Origin: Marinobacter halodurans
GTDB taxonomy: Bacteria > Pseudomonadota > Gammaproteobacteria > Pseudomonadales > Oleiphilaceae
DNA: 64,000 bases
Assembly: GCF_004327985.1 (NCBI RefSeq)
Contig: NZ_SJDL01000015.1
Span: forward strand, 1-64,000
Direction: 5' to 3'
In this document: positions 7,744 through 17,435 of the stretch, in pieces
How positions within the stretch are numbered: the stretch's first letter is position 1
How the letters are laid out: the number at the start of each line of letters is the position of its first letter
The notes under the pieces: generated by a model
Told to the model about the DNA's origin: nothing
What the model saw: only the letters and a program-made list of their open reading frames with translations
The model's database searches: none
Translations under genes and position numbers: made by a program

Positions 7744-8066
7744 GTTGACGGTCTCGTCGGAAAACGTAGAGCAGGTTGTCGACCCTTTCTGGATTTCAGG
7801 TCCGCATTAAGCGTTCCAGAACGATATCGGGAATGTCATCGGGGAGGAATTGCAGAAGATGTTGTATGATGTATGATGAAATTCGAAGGAGAGCAGATCC
7901 GCAAGCGTGGACTGAACTTCGCCGCGACGCCGGCCAATGACCTGATGATGTATGGGGGGTCGCGGTTGAGGTAATCATTGTATGATGTATTACATGGTGA
8001 TCGGGCGCGACCCACGCATGAGGCAGGGTGGCCGGACCCGATGACGACAGCTTAAGGAATCAGGAA
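7744..8066. other. Intergenic region upstream of the glucarate operon with a 13-bp direct repeat
   Basis: No gene is supported in these 323 bases. The sequence TTGTATGATGTAT occurs twice, at 7862-7874 and 7978-7990, and the region is AT-richer than its neighbours around both copies. A reading frame of about 24 codons starting at 7866 and one of 60 codons on the minus strand have no recognisable similarity. The region most likely holds the promoter and operators of kdgD. Confidence 0.5.
7985..7995. promoter_or_regulatory. Candidate FadR/GntR-type operator upstream of kdgD
   Basis: ATGTATTACAT is a perfect palindrome around a central T. Its GTA-N-TAC core matches the operator core known for the FadR subfamily of GntR regulators (t.GTa.tAC.a). 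It lies 72 bases before the kdgD start and overlaps the second copy of a 13-bp direct repeat. A FadR-type regulator is encoded in the same cluster (10416-11192). Confidence 0.5.
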
Positions 8067-8978
8067 ATGACACTTTCAGTTGAAAACATTCGCCAGTCCC
8101 TGAGCGACGGCCTGCTTTCGTTCCCGATTACGGACATGGATGCCGACGGACGCTTCAATGTCGAGACCTATCGCCAGCGCATCGAGCGCTTCGTGGAGCA
8201 GGGGGTCTCAAGCGTGTTCGTCGCGGGCGGTACCGGCGAGTTTTTCTCGCTGTCACTGGATGAATACCGCGAGATCGTCAAGGCAGCCGTTGACGTGGTC
8301 GATGGCCGGGTGCCGGTGATCGCCTCCGCCGGCCGCAGCATCCCTGACGCCCAGGCCTATTGCCGGGCCGCTGAGGAAGCTGGCTGCGACGGCATCCTGC
8401 TGATGCCGCCGTACCTGACCGAATGCCCGACGGACGGGATCGTCGAGTACGCCAAAGCCGTGATCAACAGCACCTCGCTTCAGGTCATCTACTACAACCG
8501 TGCCAACGGCATACTCGATGCCGAGAGCGTCAAGGCGCTGGCGGCGGCCTGTCCCAACCTGATCGGTCTCAAGGACGGCGTCGGCAACATCGCCGTGCTG
8601 AACGACACCATCAAGACGGTGGGCGATCGCCTGGTCTACATCGGCGGCGTGCCGACGGCCGAGATCTTCGCCGAGGCCTATATTTCCATCGGCGTGAACA
8701 CCTACTCGTCAGCGGTCTTCAACTTCATGCCGGAAATGGCCATGAAGTTCTACAGCGCGCTGCGGGGCGGCGACCGGGCCACGGTAACCGCCATCATCCG
8801 GGAATTCTTCGTGCCGTTCTGCCGCCTGCGGGATCGCAAGAAGGGCTATGCGGTCAGCCTGATCAAGGCGGGCGCCGACATCATCGGGCAACCAGCCGGT
8901 GATGTGCGTGCGCCGCTGACGATGCCGTCACCGGCCGATCGCGAGGCATTGGCTGCCATCATTGCCCACAACCGCTGA
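8067..8978 (+). CDS. kdgD: 5-dehydro-4-deoxyglucarate dehydratase
   Basis: A 303-residue member of the DapA/N-acetylneuraminate lyase TIM-barrel family, the usual length for this enzyme. It dehydrates and decarboxylates 5-keto-4-deoxyglucarate to 2-oxoglutarate semialdehyde. Seen are the carboxylate-binding GGTGEF (54-59), catalytic-tyrosine region VIYYNRANG (140-148) and Schiff-base Lys169 in IGLKDG. Retention of YNRAN and the downstream glucarate dehydratase and semialdehyde dehydrogenase favour KdgD over DapA. The ATG has AAGGA 10-14 bases upstream. An upstream in-frame GTG would add 13 unconserved residues. First gene of the operon. Confidence 0.9.
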   Translation: MTLSVENIRQSLSDGLLSFPITDMDADGRFNVETYRQRIERFVEQGVSSVFVAGGTGEFFSLSLDEYREIVKAAVDVVDGRVPVIASAGRSIPDAQAYCRAAEEAGCDGILLMPPYLTECPTDGIVEYAKAVINSTSLQVIYYNRANGILDAESVKALAAACPNLIGLKDGVGNIAVLNDTIKTVGDRLVYIGGVPTAEIFAEAYISIGVNTYSSAVFNFMPEMAMKFYSALRGGDRATVTAIIREFFVPFCRLRDRKKGYAVSLIKAGADIIGQPAGDVRAPLTMPSPADREALAAIIAHNR

Positions 8979-9050
8979 GGGGCCTTGCAGGCTACGGGGC
9001 AGGCGAACCATTGCCCGTCTGCCTGCCCGGTTCATGAACAAGGTAGAACG

Positions 9051-10376
9051 ATGTTCACAACAATCAAAACGATGTCGGTGGTGCCGGTTGCGGGCTACGA
9101 CGGCTTCCTGCTGAACCTCAGCGGCGGTCATGCGCCCTGGTTTATCCGGACGGTCGTCATCCTCGAGGACAACGACGGCAACGTCGGCCTGGGCGAGATC
9201 CCGGCCACCCAGGCCATTATCGATACCCTGGAGACATGCCGGGAACTGGTGGAGGGCCAGTCTGTCGGTCGTTACAAGGCGATCATCAGCCGGGTGCGCG
9301 ACGCCATTTCCGGCCAGAAGGACGACGTGCGCGGCAACCAGACGTTCGACCTGCGCATTGCGGTCCATGTGATCACCGGCATCGAGTCGGCATTGCTGGA
9401 TCTGGCGGGCCAGAACATGGGACTGCCGGTTGTCGAACTGCTGGGCCAGTATGGCCGCCAGCGCGACGAGATCGAAGCCCTGGGTTACCTGTTCCTGCTG
9501 GGCGACCCGGACAAGACCGACCTGCCGTACCCGCGCGCCGAGTCCCCGCAGGACGATTGGGACCTTGTGCGCACCCGCGAGGCACTGACGCCGGAAGCGG
9601 TGGCCAATCTGGCCCGGGCGGCCTATCAGCGCTACGGCTTCCGTGACTTCAAACTGAAGGGCGGTGTCCTCGACGGGCGCCAGGAAGCGGAGTGCATCGC
9701 CGCACTTTACGACGTGTTCCCGGACGCCCGCCTGACGCTGGACCCCAACGGTGCCTGGACCCTCAGGCAGGCGGTGGAATACCTGACGCCCATCAGGCAC
9801 ATGCTCAGCTACGCCGAGGATCCCTGTGGTGCCGAGGGCGCCTGGTCCGGCCGTGAGACCATGAGCGAATTCCGGCGCCGCACCGGTCTGCGTACCGCCA
9901 CCAACATGATCGCCACCGACTGGCAGCAGTTGCGCAATGCGGTGCGTCTGGATTCGGTGGACATCCCGCTGGCGGACTGCCACTTCTGGACCATGCAGGG
10001 CGCCGTGGCCGTCGGCGAGCTGTGTAACGAGTGGGGCATGACCTGGGGTTCCCACTCCAACAACCACTTTGACATCTCACTGGCGATGATGACCCACGTG
10101 GCAGCGGCCTGCCCGGGCGAGATCACCGCCATCGATACCCACTGGATCTGGCAGGACGGCCAGCGCATTACCCGCGATCCGCTGAAGATCCGCGACGGCA
10201 AGCTGGCCGTGCCCACCCAGCCGGGCCTGGGTGTCGAACTGGACCGGGAAAAACTGGAACAAGGCCATGCGTTATTCAAGTCCCTGAGCCTGGGTCAGCG
10301 GGACGACGCCATGGCCATGCAGTACCTGATTCCCGGTTGGACGTTCGACCCCAAGCGCCCTGCGCTTGTTCGTTGA
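9051..10376 (+). CDS. gudD: Glucarate dehydratase
   Basis: A 441-residue enolase-superfamily enzyme (E. coli GudD has 446). It converts D-glucarate to 5-keto-4-deoxyglucarate, the KdgD substrate. The N-terminal capping domain contains [20 protein letters not shown], characteristic of glucarate dehydratases. The barrel carries the KxK motif in FKLKGG and the metal ligand region LTLDPNGAW, and the later [11 protein letters not shown] contains the catalytic His region. The start ATG has AAGGT upstream and follows kdgD by 72 bases. The C-terminal [18 protein letters not shown] matches the family's C-terminal end. Confidence 0.93.
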   Translation: MFTTIKTMSVVPVAGYDGFLLNLSGGHAPWFIRTVVILEDNDGNVGLGEIPATQAIIDTLETCRELVEGQSVGRYKAIISRVRDAISGQKDDVRGNQTFDLRIAVHVITGIESALLDLAGQNMGLPVVELLGQYGRQRDEIEALGYLFLLGDPDKTDLPYPRAESPQDDWDLVRTREALTPEAVANLARAAYQRYGFRDFKLKGGVLDGRQEAECIAALYDVFPDARLTLDPNGAWTLRQAVEYLTPIRHMLSYAEDPCGAEGAWSGRETMSEFRRRTGLRTATNMIATDWQQLRNAVRLDSVDIPLADCHFWTMQGAVAVGELCNEWGMTWGSHSNNHFDISLAMMTHVAAACPGEITAIDTHWIWQDGQRITRDPLKIRDGKLAVPTQPGLGVELDREKLEQGHALFKSLSLGQRDDAMAMQYLIPGWTFDPKRPALVR

Positions 10377-10415
10377 TCCGCTCTTGGGATAATGTAACCC
10401 GGCCGATCTGGATTG

Positions 10416-11192
10416 ATGATGGACACAACAAAAATGGCAAAAACGGTCACCACCGGTAGTACGTTCAAGGTTGAACCCGTCAAACGCACGGGTAGCCTGG
10501 GTACGCATGTTGCGAGTCAACTGGAGCAGATGATCACCCAGGGAAAGATCCCCGTCGGTGAGAAGCTGCCGACCGAGGGCAAGCTGTGCGACATGTTCGA
10601 AGTCAGCCGCACCGTGGTCCGTGAAGCCATTACCCAGCTCAAGTCGCTGGGTCTGGTGGAAACGCGCCGGGGTGTGGGTACGACCGTACTGCGCAACCAG
10701 CCCGCCGAAACCCTGTTTGCCTACACCATCAATCCTACGGCCGTTGAGGACATCCTGAACATCCTGGAATTGCGTCTGAGTGTCGAGACGCAGGCGGCGG
10801 AATTCGCCGCGGTACGCCGGGACGATCGGGACCTCGAACAGCTCGAGCAGTGCCTGGATCGCTTTGACCAGGCGCTGGAGAAAGGCGAGCTGGCGCGGGA
10901 CGAGGACCTGGCCTTCCACCTCGGAATCGCCAGCGCCACCAAGAACCCGTTCTTCCGCCAGTTCTACGAGCAGTTCAACAAGAACATCATCCCAAGAGCC
11001 AAGATCGTCAACACCAGTCTCGATCACCCGGCCACCGAGCAGTACCTGGACCGGGTCCGGCAAGAGCATCGCGAGATCTTCGAAGCCATCAAATCGAGAC
11101 AGCCCGAAGCGGCCAGGAAGGCGATGCACACGCACCTCTACCGTGCCTATCACCTGTACGAGAAGTACCGGACCAACAAGGCATTCGAGTGA
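10416..11192 (+). CDS. GntR-family (FadR subfamily) transcriptional regulator of glucarate catabolism
   Basis: About 258 residues. The N-terminal winged helix (about 28-95) shows EKLPTEGKLCDMFEVSRTVVREAI and GLVETRRGVGTTV, the standard GntR pattern. The C-terminal FCD domain is helical, with LEQCLDRFDQALEKGE, DLAFHLGIASAT and the metal-binding histidines in REIFEAI and MHTHLYRAY. FCD regulators commonly respond to sugar acids and repress their operons. It lies between gudD and the semialdehyde dehydrogenase gene, and a GTA-N-TAC operator sits upstream of kdgD. A TTG three bases upstream of the double ATG is a less likely start. Confidence 0.9.
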   Translation: MMDTTKMAKTVTTGSTFKVEPVKRTGSLGTHVASQLEQMITQGKIPVGEKLPTEGKLCDMFEVSRTVVREAITQLKSLGLVETRRGVGTTVLRNQPAETLFAYTINPTAVEDILNILELRLSVETQAAEFAAVRRDDRDLEQLEQCLDRFDQALEKGELARDEDLAFHLGIASATKNPFFRQFYEQFNKNIIPRAKIVNTSLDHPATEQYLDRVRQEHREIFEAIKSRQPEAARKAMHTHLYRAYHLYEKYRTNKAFE

Positions 11193-11290
11193 TCCCGAAG
11201 CCTGCCGTACCGGTCTGCCTGCGCCTTCTGGCCTGAATGAACGCCGCTCCGGATTCCCCGGGGCGCGGACACTCGTGAACGGAGAGACAG

Positions 11291-12868
11291 ATGACTATCC
11301 TTGGCGAAATGCTTATCGGCGCACGCGCCGTGAAAGGCACCAACGGGCCGATCCAGGCCATCAATCCGGCCACCAACGAGGCCCTCGAACCGGTATTCGC
11401 CGGTGGCACCGAGGCCGACGTCGGCAGCGCGGCCGAGCTGGCGTGGAAGGCGTTTGCCGGCTACCGCGAAACGGCACCGGAAGTCCGGGCCAGGTTCCTT
11501 GAAGCCTGCGCCGACGCAATCCAGGCGCTGGGTGACGAGCTGATCGAACGGGCCGTTGCCGAAAGCGGGCTGCCGCGGGCGCGCATCGAAGGCGAACGCG
11601 GCCGCACCATGGGGCAGCTCCGGCTATTTGCCCAGGTCGTGCGCGCCGGCAATTACCTGGATGCCCGCATCGACCCGGCCATGCCGGATCGCCAGCCCGT
11701 GCCTCGTGCCGACCTGCGCATGCGCAACATTGCGCTGGGCCCGGTGGCCGTGTTCGGCGCCAGCAACTTCCCGCTGGCGTTTTCCGTGGCCGGTGGCGAT
11801 ACCGCGTCCGCGCTGGCCGCCGGCTGCCCGGTCATCGTCAAGGCGCACTCGGCTCATCCTGGCACCTCTGAACTGGTCGGCCGGGCCATCCAGAAAGCCG
11901 TGGCCGATTGCGGGCTGCACGAAGGCGTCTTCTCGCTGCTCTTTGGTGCCGGTAATGGGGTGGGGCAGGCGCTGGTCGCGCATCCGCGCATCAAGGCGGT
12001 TGGCTTCACCGGTTCGCGCGCCGGCGGCACGGCCCTGGTCAACATCGCCGCCAACCGGCCGGAACCGATTCCCGTCTACGCGGAAATGAGCAGCATCAAC
12101 CCGGTTTTCCTGATGCCCGAAGCGATGAAGGCCCGTGGCGATGCCATTGCCGAAGGCTTTGTCGGCTCGTTGCTGATGGGGGCCGGTCAGTTCTGTACCA
12201 ATCCCGGGCTGGTGTTCGCGGTTGAAGGCGACGACCTGGACCGCTTCCTGGAGGTGGCTGGTAGCAAGCTGTCTGAAACCGGCACCCAGACCATGCTCAC
12301 GCCGGGCATCCATGACGCCTATAACCGCGGTGTGGATCAACTCGAAGGCAACAGCCGCGTGCGCGAAGTGTCGCGTGGACAGGGCAGCGACCAGCCCAAC
12401 CAGTGCCAGGCGGGCCTGTTCGTCACCACAGCTGACGATTTCATTGCCGACGAGTCCCTGTCCGCCGAAGTGTTTGGCTCGTCTTCCCTGGTGGTGACCT
12501 GCAAGAGCGTCGACGACTTTGCCCGGGTGGCCGAACACCTGGAAGGCCAGTTGACGGCCACGCTGCAACTGGATGAAGGCGATCACCAGGCCGCGCGCAA
12601 TCTGTTGCCGGTGCTGGAGACCAAAGCCGGACGTATTCTCTGCAACGGTTATCCAACCGGCGTCGAGGTCTGTCACTCCATGGTTCACGGTGGTCCTTAT
12701 CCCGCCACGTCCGACAGCCGCACCACATCCGTGGGTTCCGCGGCCATCCTGCGGTTTATCCGGCCGGTCTGCTACCAGGACCTGCCGCAGGCGCTGATGC
12801 CGGATGCCCTGAAAGACGCCAACCCGCTGTCGATCCGGCGTCTGGTGGATGGTCAGGATCAGCGCTAG
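11291..12868 (+). CDS. 2,5-dioxovalerate (2-oxoglutarate semialdehyde) dehydrogenase, NADP+
   Basis: A 525-residue aldehyde dehydrogenase, longer than the usual 480-500 and in the range of the 2-oxoglutarate semialdehyde dehydrogenase subgroup. It oxidises the KdgD product to 2-oxoglutarate and completes the glucarate route. Seen are [17 protein letters not shown] in place of the usual [13 protein letters not shown], the general base in [12 protein letters not shown] and the nucleophile in [10 protein letters not shown]. The ATG is preceded by GGAGAG. A hairpin terminator follows 22 bases after the stop. Confidence 0.9.
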   Translation: MTILGEMLIGARAVKGTNGPIQAINPATNEALEPVFAGGTEADVGSAAELAWKAFAGYRETAPEVRARFLEACADAIQALGDELIERAVAESGLPRARIEGERGRTMGQLRLFAQVVRAGNYLDARIDPAMPDRQPVPRADLRMRNIALGPVAVFGASNFPLAFSVAGGDTASALAAGCPVIVKAHSAHPGTSELVGRAIQKAVADCGLHEGVFSLLFGAGNGVGQALVAHPRIKAVGFTGSRAGGTALVNIAANRPEPIPVYAEMSSINPVFLMPEAMKARGDAIAEGFVGSLLMGAGQFCTNPGLVFAVEGDDLDRFLEVAGSKLSETGTQTMLTPGIHDAYNRGVDQLEGNSRVREVSRGQGSDQPNQCQAGLFVTTADDFIADESLSAEVFGSSSLVVTCKSVDDFARVAEHLEGQLTATLQLDEGDHQAARNLLPVLETKAGRILCNGYPTGVEVCHSMVHGGPYPATSDSRTTSVGSAAILRFIRPVCYQDLPQALMPDALKDANPLSIRRLVDGQDQR

Positions 12869-12890
12869 GGCTGATCGGTTCCTCTCCTTT

Positions 12891-12912
12891 GCCCCGCGTG
12901 AGCGGGGCCTTT
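12891..12912 (+). terminator. Terminator-like hairpin after the dioxovalerate dehydrogenase gene
   Basis: GCCCCGC-GTGA-GCGGGGC is a perfect 7-bp stem followed by CTTTCT, a weak T tract. It overlaps an upstream in-frame start (12889) of the next gene, which supports the later start at 12931. Read-through into that gene is possible. Confidence 0.65.
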
Positions 12913-12930
12913 CTGACATGGGCAGACGCC

Positions 12931-13872
12931 ATGACCGGACAACACGTTCTCGTGGTCGGCGCTATCGGGCGTCTTCAAATGGACGAGCTCGAAACCCGCT
13001 ATACGCTGCATCGGCTGGATCAGGCCGGGGACCCCGAAACCCTGTTGAGCGAAGTGGGTGACCGTATTCGCGTGGTGCTGACCAGCAACGGCGTGGGGTT
13101 CCCGGAGGATCTGCTGGCCCGCCTTCCCAACCTGGAACTGGTGTCGTCCCAGGGCGTGGGGACCGATGGCCTGTGCGTGGACGCCTGCAGGGTCCGCGGG
13201 GTCGCTGTGGCCAACACCCCGGATGTCCTCAACGATGACGTCGCCGATATGGCGATGATGCTGGTCCTGGCCACCGTCCGTCGGCTGGTCGCCGGCGATC
13301 GCTGGGTCCGGGACGGGCGTTGGGAACGCGAGGGTATGATGCCGCTCAACCGGTGTATCCACGGTAAGGTACTGGGCATCGCCGGATTGGGGCGCATAGG
13401 TAAGGCCATTGCCCGGCGGGCGGAAGCGTTCGGCCTGGAGATTGCCTACTTTGGACGCCGGCAACAGCCGGATGTCCATTACCGCTGGTGCGATAGCCTG
13501 GAGGGCCTGGCCCGGGATTCAGACATCCTTCTGCTGGCGCTACCGGGTGGCGACGCGACCCGGGGCGTGGTCGACGAAGCGGTCCTCAATGCACTGGGGC
13601 CGGACGGATACCTGATCAATATCGGCCGGGGATCGGTGGTGGACGAGGCCTGTCTGGTGGACTTCCTGGAGCAGGGCAAGCTGGCCGGAGCCGGGCTCGA
13701 CGTCTTTGCCCATGAGCCTCGAGTCCCGGAGGCGCTCAAGGCCATGGAGCAGGTGGTCCTCCAGCCTCATTGCGCCAGTGGTACCGTTGAAACCCGTGAT
13801 GCCATGGCTCAACTTGTCGCCGACAACATCGTCGCGCATTTCGAGGGCCGACCGCTGTTGTCACCCGTGTAA
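12931..13872 (+). CDS. D-isomer-specific 2-hydroxyacid dehydrogenase (glyoxylate/hydroxypyruvate reductase-like)
   Basis: About 313 residues. The dehydrogenase NAD(P)-binding motif GIAGLGRIGKAIARRA (about residues 150-165) is followed by the dinucleotide pocket ending FGRR, which suggests NADPH preference. The catalytic pattern appears as NIGRGSVVDE, then AGLDVFAHEPRVPEAL, then the acid/base His in LQPHCASGTVETR. It probably reduces glyoxylate or hydroxypyruvate. Its position at the end of the glucarate cluster suggests a role with sugar-acid intermediates, but the terminator before it leaves cotranscription uncertain. Start MTGQHVLVVG chosen because the upstream alternative overlaps the hairpin. 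Confidence 0.85.
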   Translation: MTGQHVLVVGAIGRLQMDELETRYTLHRLDQAGDPETLLSEVGDRIRVVLTSNGVGFPEDLLARLPNLELVSSQGVGTDGLCVDACRVRGVAVANTPDVLNDDVADMAMMLVLATVRRLVAGDRWVRDGRWEREGMMPLNRCIHGKVLGIAGLGRIGKAIARRAEAFGLEIAYFGRRQQPDVHYRWCDSLEGLARDSDILLLALPGGDATRGVVDEAVLNALGPDGYLINIGRGSVVDEACLVDFLEQGKLAGAGLDVFAHEPRVPEALKAMEQVVLQPHCASGTVETRDAMAQLVADNIVAHFEGRPLLSPV

Positions 13873-13953
13873 GCCTGGAAACCAACACGGGCGGTCTTAC
13901 CAAGGGCCGAACGGTTGGGATATCGACCGTCTCCAGGACCAGGTGGCGCGTCT

Positions 13954-15615
13954 TTATGCGGGTCTTCCTGCCGGTTCCTCGATGGTCTCGGGTCCCGCTG
14001 CCTGGGCCTGTTTGGGGGGAATGAAGCTCATCGCCCGTTCCGCCAGTGCGGTGATGGTCAGACTGGGGTTGACCCCCAGGTTGGCAGACAGCATCGAGCC
14101 ATCCACCACATACAGGTTCCTGTAATTGAACACCCGGTTCTGCGCGTCGATCACGCCTTTGTCCGGGCTGTCCGCCATGGCGCAGCCACCCATGCAGTGA
14201 GCCGTCATCGGGACGTTGAAGGTGATTTCCGAGAAGGAGCTTAATCCGACGCCGCCGGTGGCTTCCGCCGCTTTACGGGTAAAGGCGTTGGCCTCCGGGA
14301 TAAAGGTCGGGATGCGATCGCCGTGGCTGGTGAGTGTCTTGGTGAAGGGCCAGTACCAGGGCCGTTTCCAGCGCATGTTGATGTGGCCCTCGATGGTCTG
14401 CATCACCAGGAAAATCACCGTCTCCCGTGAGAAACGCCAGGGCAGCAGGCTGCGGAATCCGGCCACGGGCCGTCTCGCCAGCAGGCGCAGCACCGCCCCG
14501 AGCCAGTAGAGGATGCGAACGGGTCCGGGCCGGCCGCCGGTCAGTACGGTCAGCAGGCTGCTCAACAGATTGGAACCGTCCGGATAGCGCACCGCCTCGA
14601 TGTGGGTGTGCTGGTCGATATAGATGCCGGACCCGATGGCGATGCCTTTGGACAGGTCCTCTTTACATCCCGGGTAGCGCACGCCGAGGATCGATTCGGA
14701 GTTGGTCCGGACGCGGTTGCCCAGGTCGTCGGAAATGTTGGGCAGTGATCCCTTGTCCTTGAGCTTGAACAGCAGTTCCTGGGTGCCCAGGGACGAGCCG
14801 GACACGATGACCCGCTGCGCCGTGATGCGAGTCTCCGGTTTGTGGCCGCGGGCGAAGGTCGGCACCGTGATCACCTCGTACCCGTCCGCGCCGTCCGTGC
14901 TGCCCAGGGGCCTGATGTCGATCGCCCGGGTTTCCGCACGCACTTCCGCGCCCCGGCGCTCGGCCAGGTAGAGGTAGTTCTTGTCCAGGGTGTTCTTGGC
15001 GTTGTAGGGACAGCCCACCATGCAGCCGCCACAGGCAATGCACGAATTGCGGGCTGGGCCTTCGCCGTCGAAGTAGGGATCCGGGTATTCGGTGCCCTGG
15101 GCGTCTTCGTCGTTCCCGAAGAACACGCCCACATCGGTGTAGTAGAACGTGTCCTCCACACCGGCGACCCGGGCCATCTCCCTGAGTTTCTCGTCTGCCA
15201 GGGCCGGGCGCCGGTTGCGGGTGACCCCCAGCATCTGTTTCGCCTTGGCGTAGTGCTCGGGCATCACCTCTTCCCAGTTGTCGAGACCGGCCCAGTTGCC
15301 TTCGCGCCAGACCGAATCCGGCGGCACCAGCAACGTCTGGGCATAGGTGATCGAGCCGCCACCGACGGCGTTACCGTGCAGGATCATCACGTGGCGGAAC
15401 AGCCGCAGGCTGAGAAAACCCCTTAGGCCCGCGACCGGCCGCCACAGGTAGTCCCAGAACTTCCAGTTGGTCCGGGGCAGGTTGTCCGGCGTCCAGCGCC
15501 GGCCCTGTTCCACCACCAGGACCCGGTAGCCCTTTTCCGTCAGGCGGCACGCGCTGACGCTGCCCCCGAAACCGGAACCAATGATGATGAAGTCGTAGTC
15601 GTCGTTATTATCCAT
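13954..15615 (-). CDS. GMC-family FAD oxidoreductase with ferredoxin-like Cys motif
   Basis: The protein has 553 residues. It begins with FAD motif FIIIGSGFGGSVSACRLTEKGY (about 9-30), then the GMC signature HGNAVGGGSITYAQ, and ends with HCMGGCAMAD and GVNPSLTITALAERA, placing it near cholesterol oxidase and long-chain alcohol oxidases. Residues 192-203 read CIACGGCMVGCP, an exact CxxCxxCxxxCP pattern otherwise known from [4Fe-4S] ferredoxins. No signal peptide is seen. It lies 18 bases downstream of the Baeyer-Villiger-type monooxygenase gene, so the pair may oxidise an alicyclic or sterol-like alcohol and then its ketone. Substrate unknown. Confidence 0.85.
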   Translation of the reverse strand: MDNNDDYDFIIIGSGFGGSVSACRLTEKGYRVLVVEQGRRWTPDNLPRTNWKFWDYLWRPVAGLRGFLSLRLFRHVMILHGNAVGGGSITYAQTLLVPPDSVWREGNWAGLDNWEEVMPEHYAKAKQMLGVTRNRRPALADEKLREMARVAGVEDTFYYTDVGVFFGNDEDAQGTEYPDPYFDGEGPARNSCIACGGCMVGCPYNAKNTLDKNYLYLAERRGAEVRAETRAIDIRPLGSTDGADGYEVITVPTFARGHKPETRITAQRVIVSGSSLGTQELLFKLKDKGSLPNISDDLGNRVRTNSESILGVRYPGCKEDLSKGIAIGSGIYIDQHTHIEAVRYPDGSNLLSSLLTVLTGGRPGPVRILYWLGAVLRLLARRPVAGFRSLLPWRFSRETVIFLVMQTIEGHINMRWKRPWYWPFTKTLTSHGDRIPTFIPEANAFTRKAAEATGGVGLSSFSEITFNVPMTAHCMGGCAMADSPDKGVIDAQNRVFNYRNLYVVDGSMLSANLGVNPSLTITALAERAMSFIPPKQAQAAGPETIEEPAGRPA

Positions 15616-15633
15616 GTTTCTCTCACCACTCTG

Positions 15634-17124
15634 TCAGGGGCTTGCCGGGGTGGGGCGGGGCTGCAGCTCGTAATCCTGCAGGTCCAGTTTGCTGGTCATC
15701 AGGCGATAGCTGAACGTAAAACCGGGCCAGTTGTTGGTGTTCCTGCCGGATGCCGTCTTGTACCAGGAGTCGCATCCAGCCTCCCAGACGCTGTGTTTCA
15801 GGGCTCTCTGTAGACCGTCACTGTATTCCCGCTGGCGCTGGGGCTTGACGTCCATGAAGTGTAAACCCGGATCCTCCAGCATGCGCACGCACTGCATCAC
15901 ATAACGGATCTGGGACTCGAGCATGAACACGATGGAGCTGTGCGCGAGGTTGGTGTTGGGGCCGTACAGCATGAACAGGTTGGGGAAGCCGGCCACGCTG
16001 ATGCCCTTGTAGGCTTCCGCGCCATCCCGCCAGGCGTCGTTCAGGTCCAGGCCCTCCAGGCCGGTGATGGTCATGGGGGTCAGGAAATCCGTTGCCTTGA
16101 AGCCGGTACCGAAGATGATGGCATCGACCGGATGCCGGGTGCCGTCCACCGTGGCCACCGCGTCGGGTTGGATGTGGTCGATGGCCTCCGTGATCAGCTC
16201 AAGGTGGTCCTGGTCCACCGCCGGGTACCAGTCGTTGGAGATCAGGATTCGTTTACAGCCAATCGGATAGTCTGGGATCAGCTTCTCCCGCTTCCGGGGA
16301 TCGCGTACGTGGCGACGTACTTCGCGCCGGGCGAGCCATTTGAACGCGTTCAACAGGAAGCCGAACCGGATAAAGCCGATGGCACGGCTCTCGTTGCGCC
16401 AGTAGATCAGGTTGCGGTAGGCCCGGTCGACAAGAGGGAAGGTGCCAAACAGCCACTGTTCCAGGCCGGTGAACGGCCGGTCAGGCTTTGGCAGCACCCA
16501 GGCGCCGGAGCGCTGGAACAGCTTCAGGGACGATACCCTGGGCACGATCTGTGGGACGAACTGGATGGCGCTGGCGCCGGTTCCGATGACGGCCACGGGT
16601 TTACCGGTCAGATCGTAACCGTGGTCCCAGCGTGCCGAATGAAAGGCGGTGCCCTGGAAGGCATCGATACCCGGGATGTTCGGTATCGCAGGCTGGTTCA
16701 ACTGGCCGCAGGCAGTGATGAGCACGCGCGCTTCGATCGATTCGCCCTGGGCTGTGGTGACCGACCAGGTTCCGGAGGTCCTGTCGAACCGGGCGGCGGT
16801 CACTTCGGTATTGAAACGGATGTGGTCGCGCAAACCGTACTTGCCTGCGCAGTGTTCGAGATAGGCCCGGATCTCCGGCTGCAGGCCGAACTTGCGGCTC
16901 CAGTCGCTCTTGGGCTCGAAGGAAAACGAGTAGAGGTGGGACTGCACGTCGCAGGCGGCGCCGGGGTAGGTGTTGTCCCGCCAGGTGCCGCCGACACTGC
17001 TCGCCTTTTCCAGCAGGGTAAAGTTGTCGATACCGGCTTTCCTGAGCTGTATGGCCATGCCCAGTCCCCCGAAGCCCGCACCGATGATCATGATATGCGG
17101 CGTTGCTTCGCCCATGCGCATCAT
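15634..17124 (-). CDS. Flavin-dependent monooxygenase of the Baeyer-Villiger type
   Basis: The protein has 496 residues. Two Rossmann motifs are visible: GAGFGGLGMAIQLRKAG (about 15-31) for FAD and VIGTGASAIQFVPQI (about 180-194) for NADPH. Between them FQGTAFHSARW (156-166) fits the Baeyer-Villiger fingerprint FxGxxxHxxxW exactly. GGTWRDNTYPGAACDV is also typical. It would insert oxygen into a ketone to give an ester or lactone. Three in-frame ATGs lie within ten bases, and the first follows GGGGA closely. The 311 bases upstream hold its presumed promoter. The true ketone substrate is not evident. Confidence 0.88.
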   Translation of the reverse strand: MMRMGEATPHIMIIGAGFGGLGMAIQLRKAGIDNFTLLEKASSVGGTWRDNTYPGAACDVQSHLYSFSFEPKSDWSRKFGLQPEIRAYLEHCAGKYGLRDHIRFNTEVTAARFDRTSGTWSVTTAQGESIEARVLITACGQLNQPAIPNIPGIDAFQGTAFHSARWDHGYDLTGKPVAVIGTGASAIQFVPQIVPRVSSLKLFQRSGAWVLPKPDRPFTGLEQWLFGTFPLVDRAYRNLIYWRNESRAIGFIRFGFLLNAFKWLARREVRRHVRDPRKREKLIPDYPIGCKRILISNDWYPAVDQDHLELITEAIDHIQPDAVATVDGTRHPVDAIIFGTGFKATDFLTPMTITGLEGLDLNDAWRDGAEAYKGISVAGFPNLFMLYGPNTNLAHSSIVFMLESQIRYVMQCVRMLEDPGLHFMDVKPQRQREYSDGLQRALKHSVWEAGCDSWYKTASGRNTNNWPGFTFSYRLMTSKLDLQDYELQPRPTPASP

Positions 17125-17435
17125 TCCCCGTTTTTATTGTTTGATCCTGCAATCGTAGGCGGGTTTCCATTGGCTGACGATGGTGCAAGAGGCCATAGAA
17201 TCCTTCTTTTGGGACATACCGCGTGTCGTCTCGTCCCGAAGGCCTGTGGATGCCCCTTCCTGGCGCAACGCGGTGAAGCGGACCGGGCGCTGGAACGCCG
17301 GGGGAGTGGGGCGAAGGAAGGCAGCCCGGAGTGGTTCGACGGCGTGGCACCGATTCGCTCTGTGGACGACTGTCTGGAAGGCGGTCTGGTCGGCTACCCT
17401 GTATGGAACCGTTGAACCGGCGTCGGTGACGACGA
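17125..17435. other. Intergenic region with no recognised feature
   Basis: These 311 bases lie between the monooxygenase start and the stop of the Lrp-type gene, both on the minus strand. Open frames cross it only as extensions of frames antisense to or out of phase with neighbours. No hairpin with a T tract, repeat or convincing promoter hexamers was found. Confidence 0.4.

Noticed and set aside
7866-7940. Short frame MMYDEIRRRADPQAWTELRRD in the kdgD upstream gap
   Set aside because: Only 24 codons, no ribosome site, and it begins within a direct repeat that is better explained as regulatory.
15940-17415. 491-codon plus-strand frame opposite the monooxygenase
   Set aside because: Antisense shadow of a well-supported gene with exact BVMO motifs.
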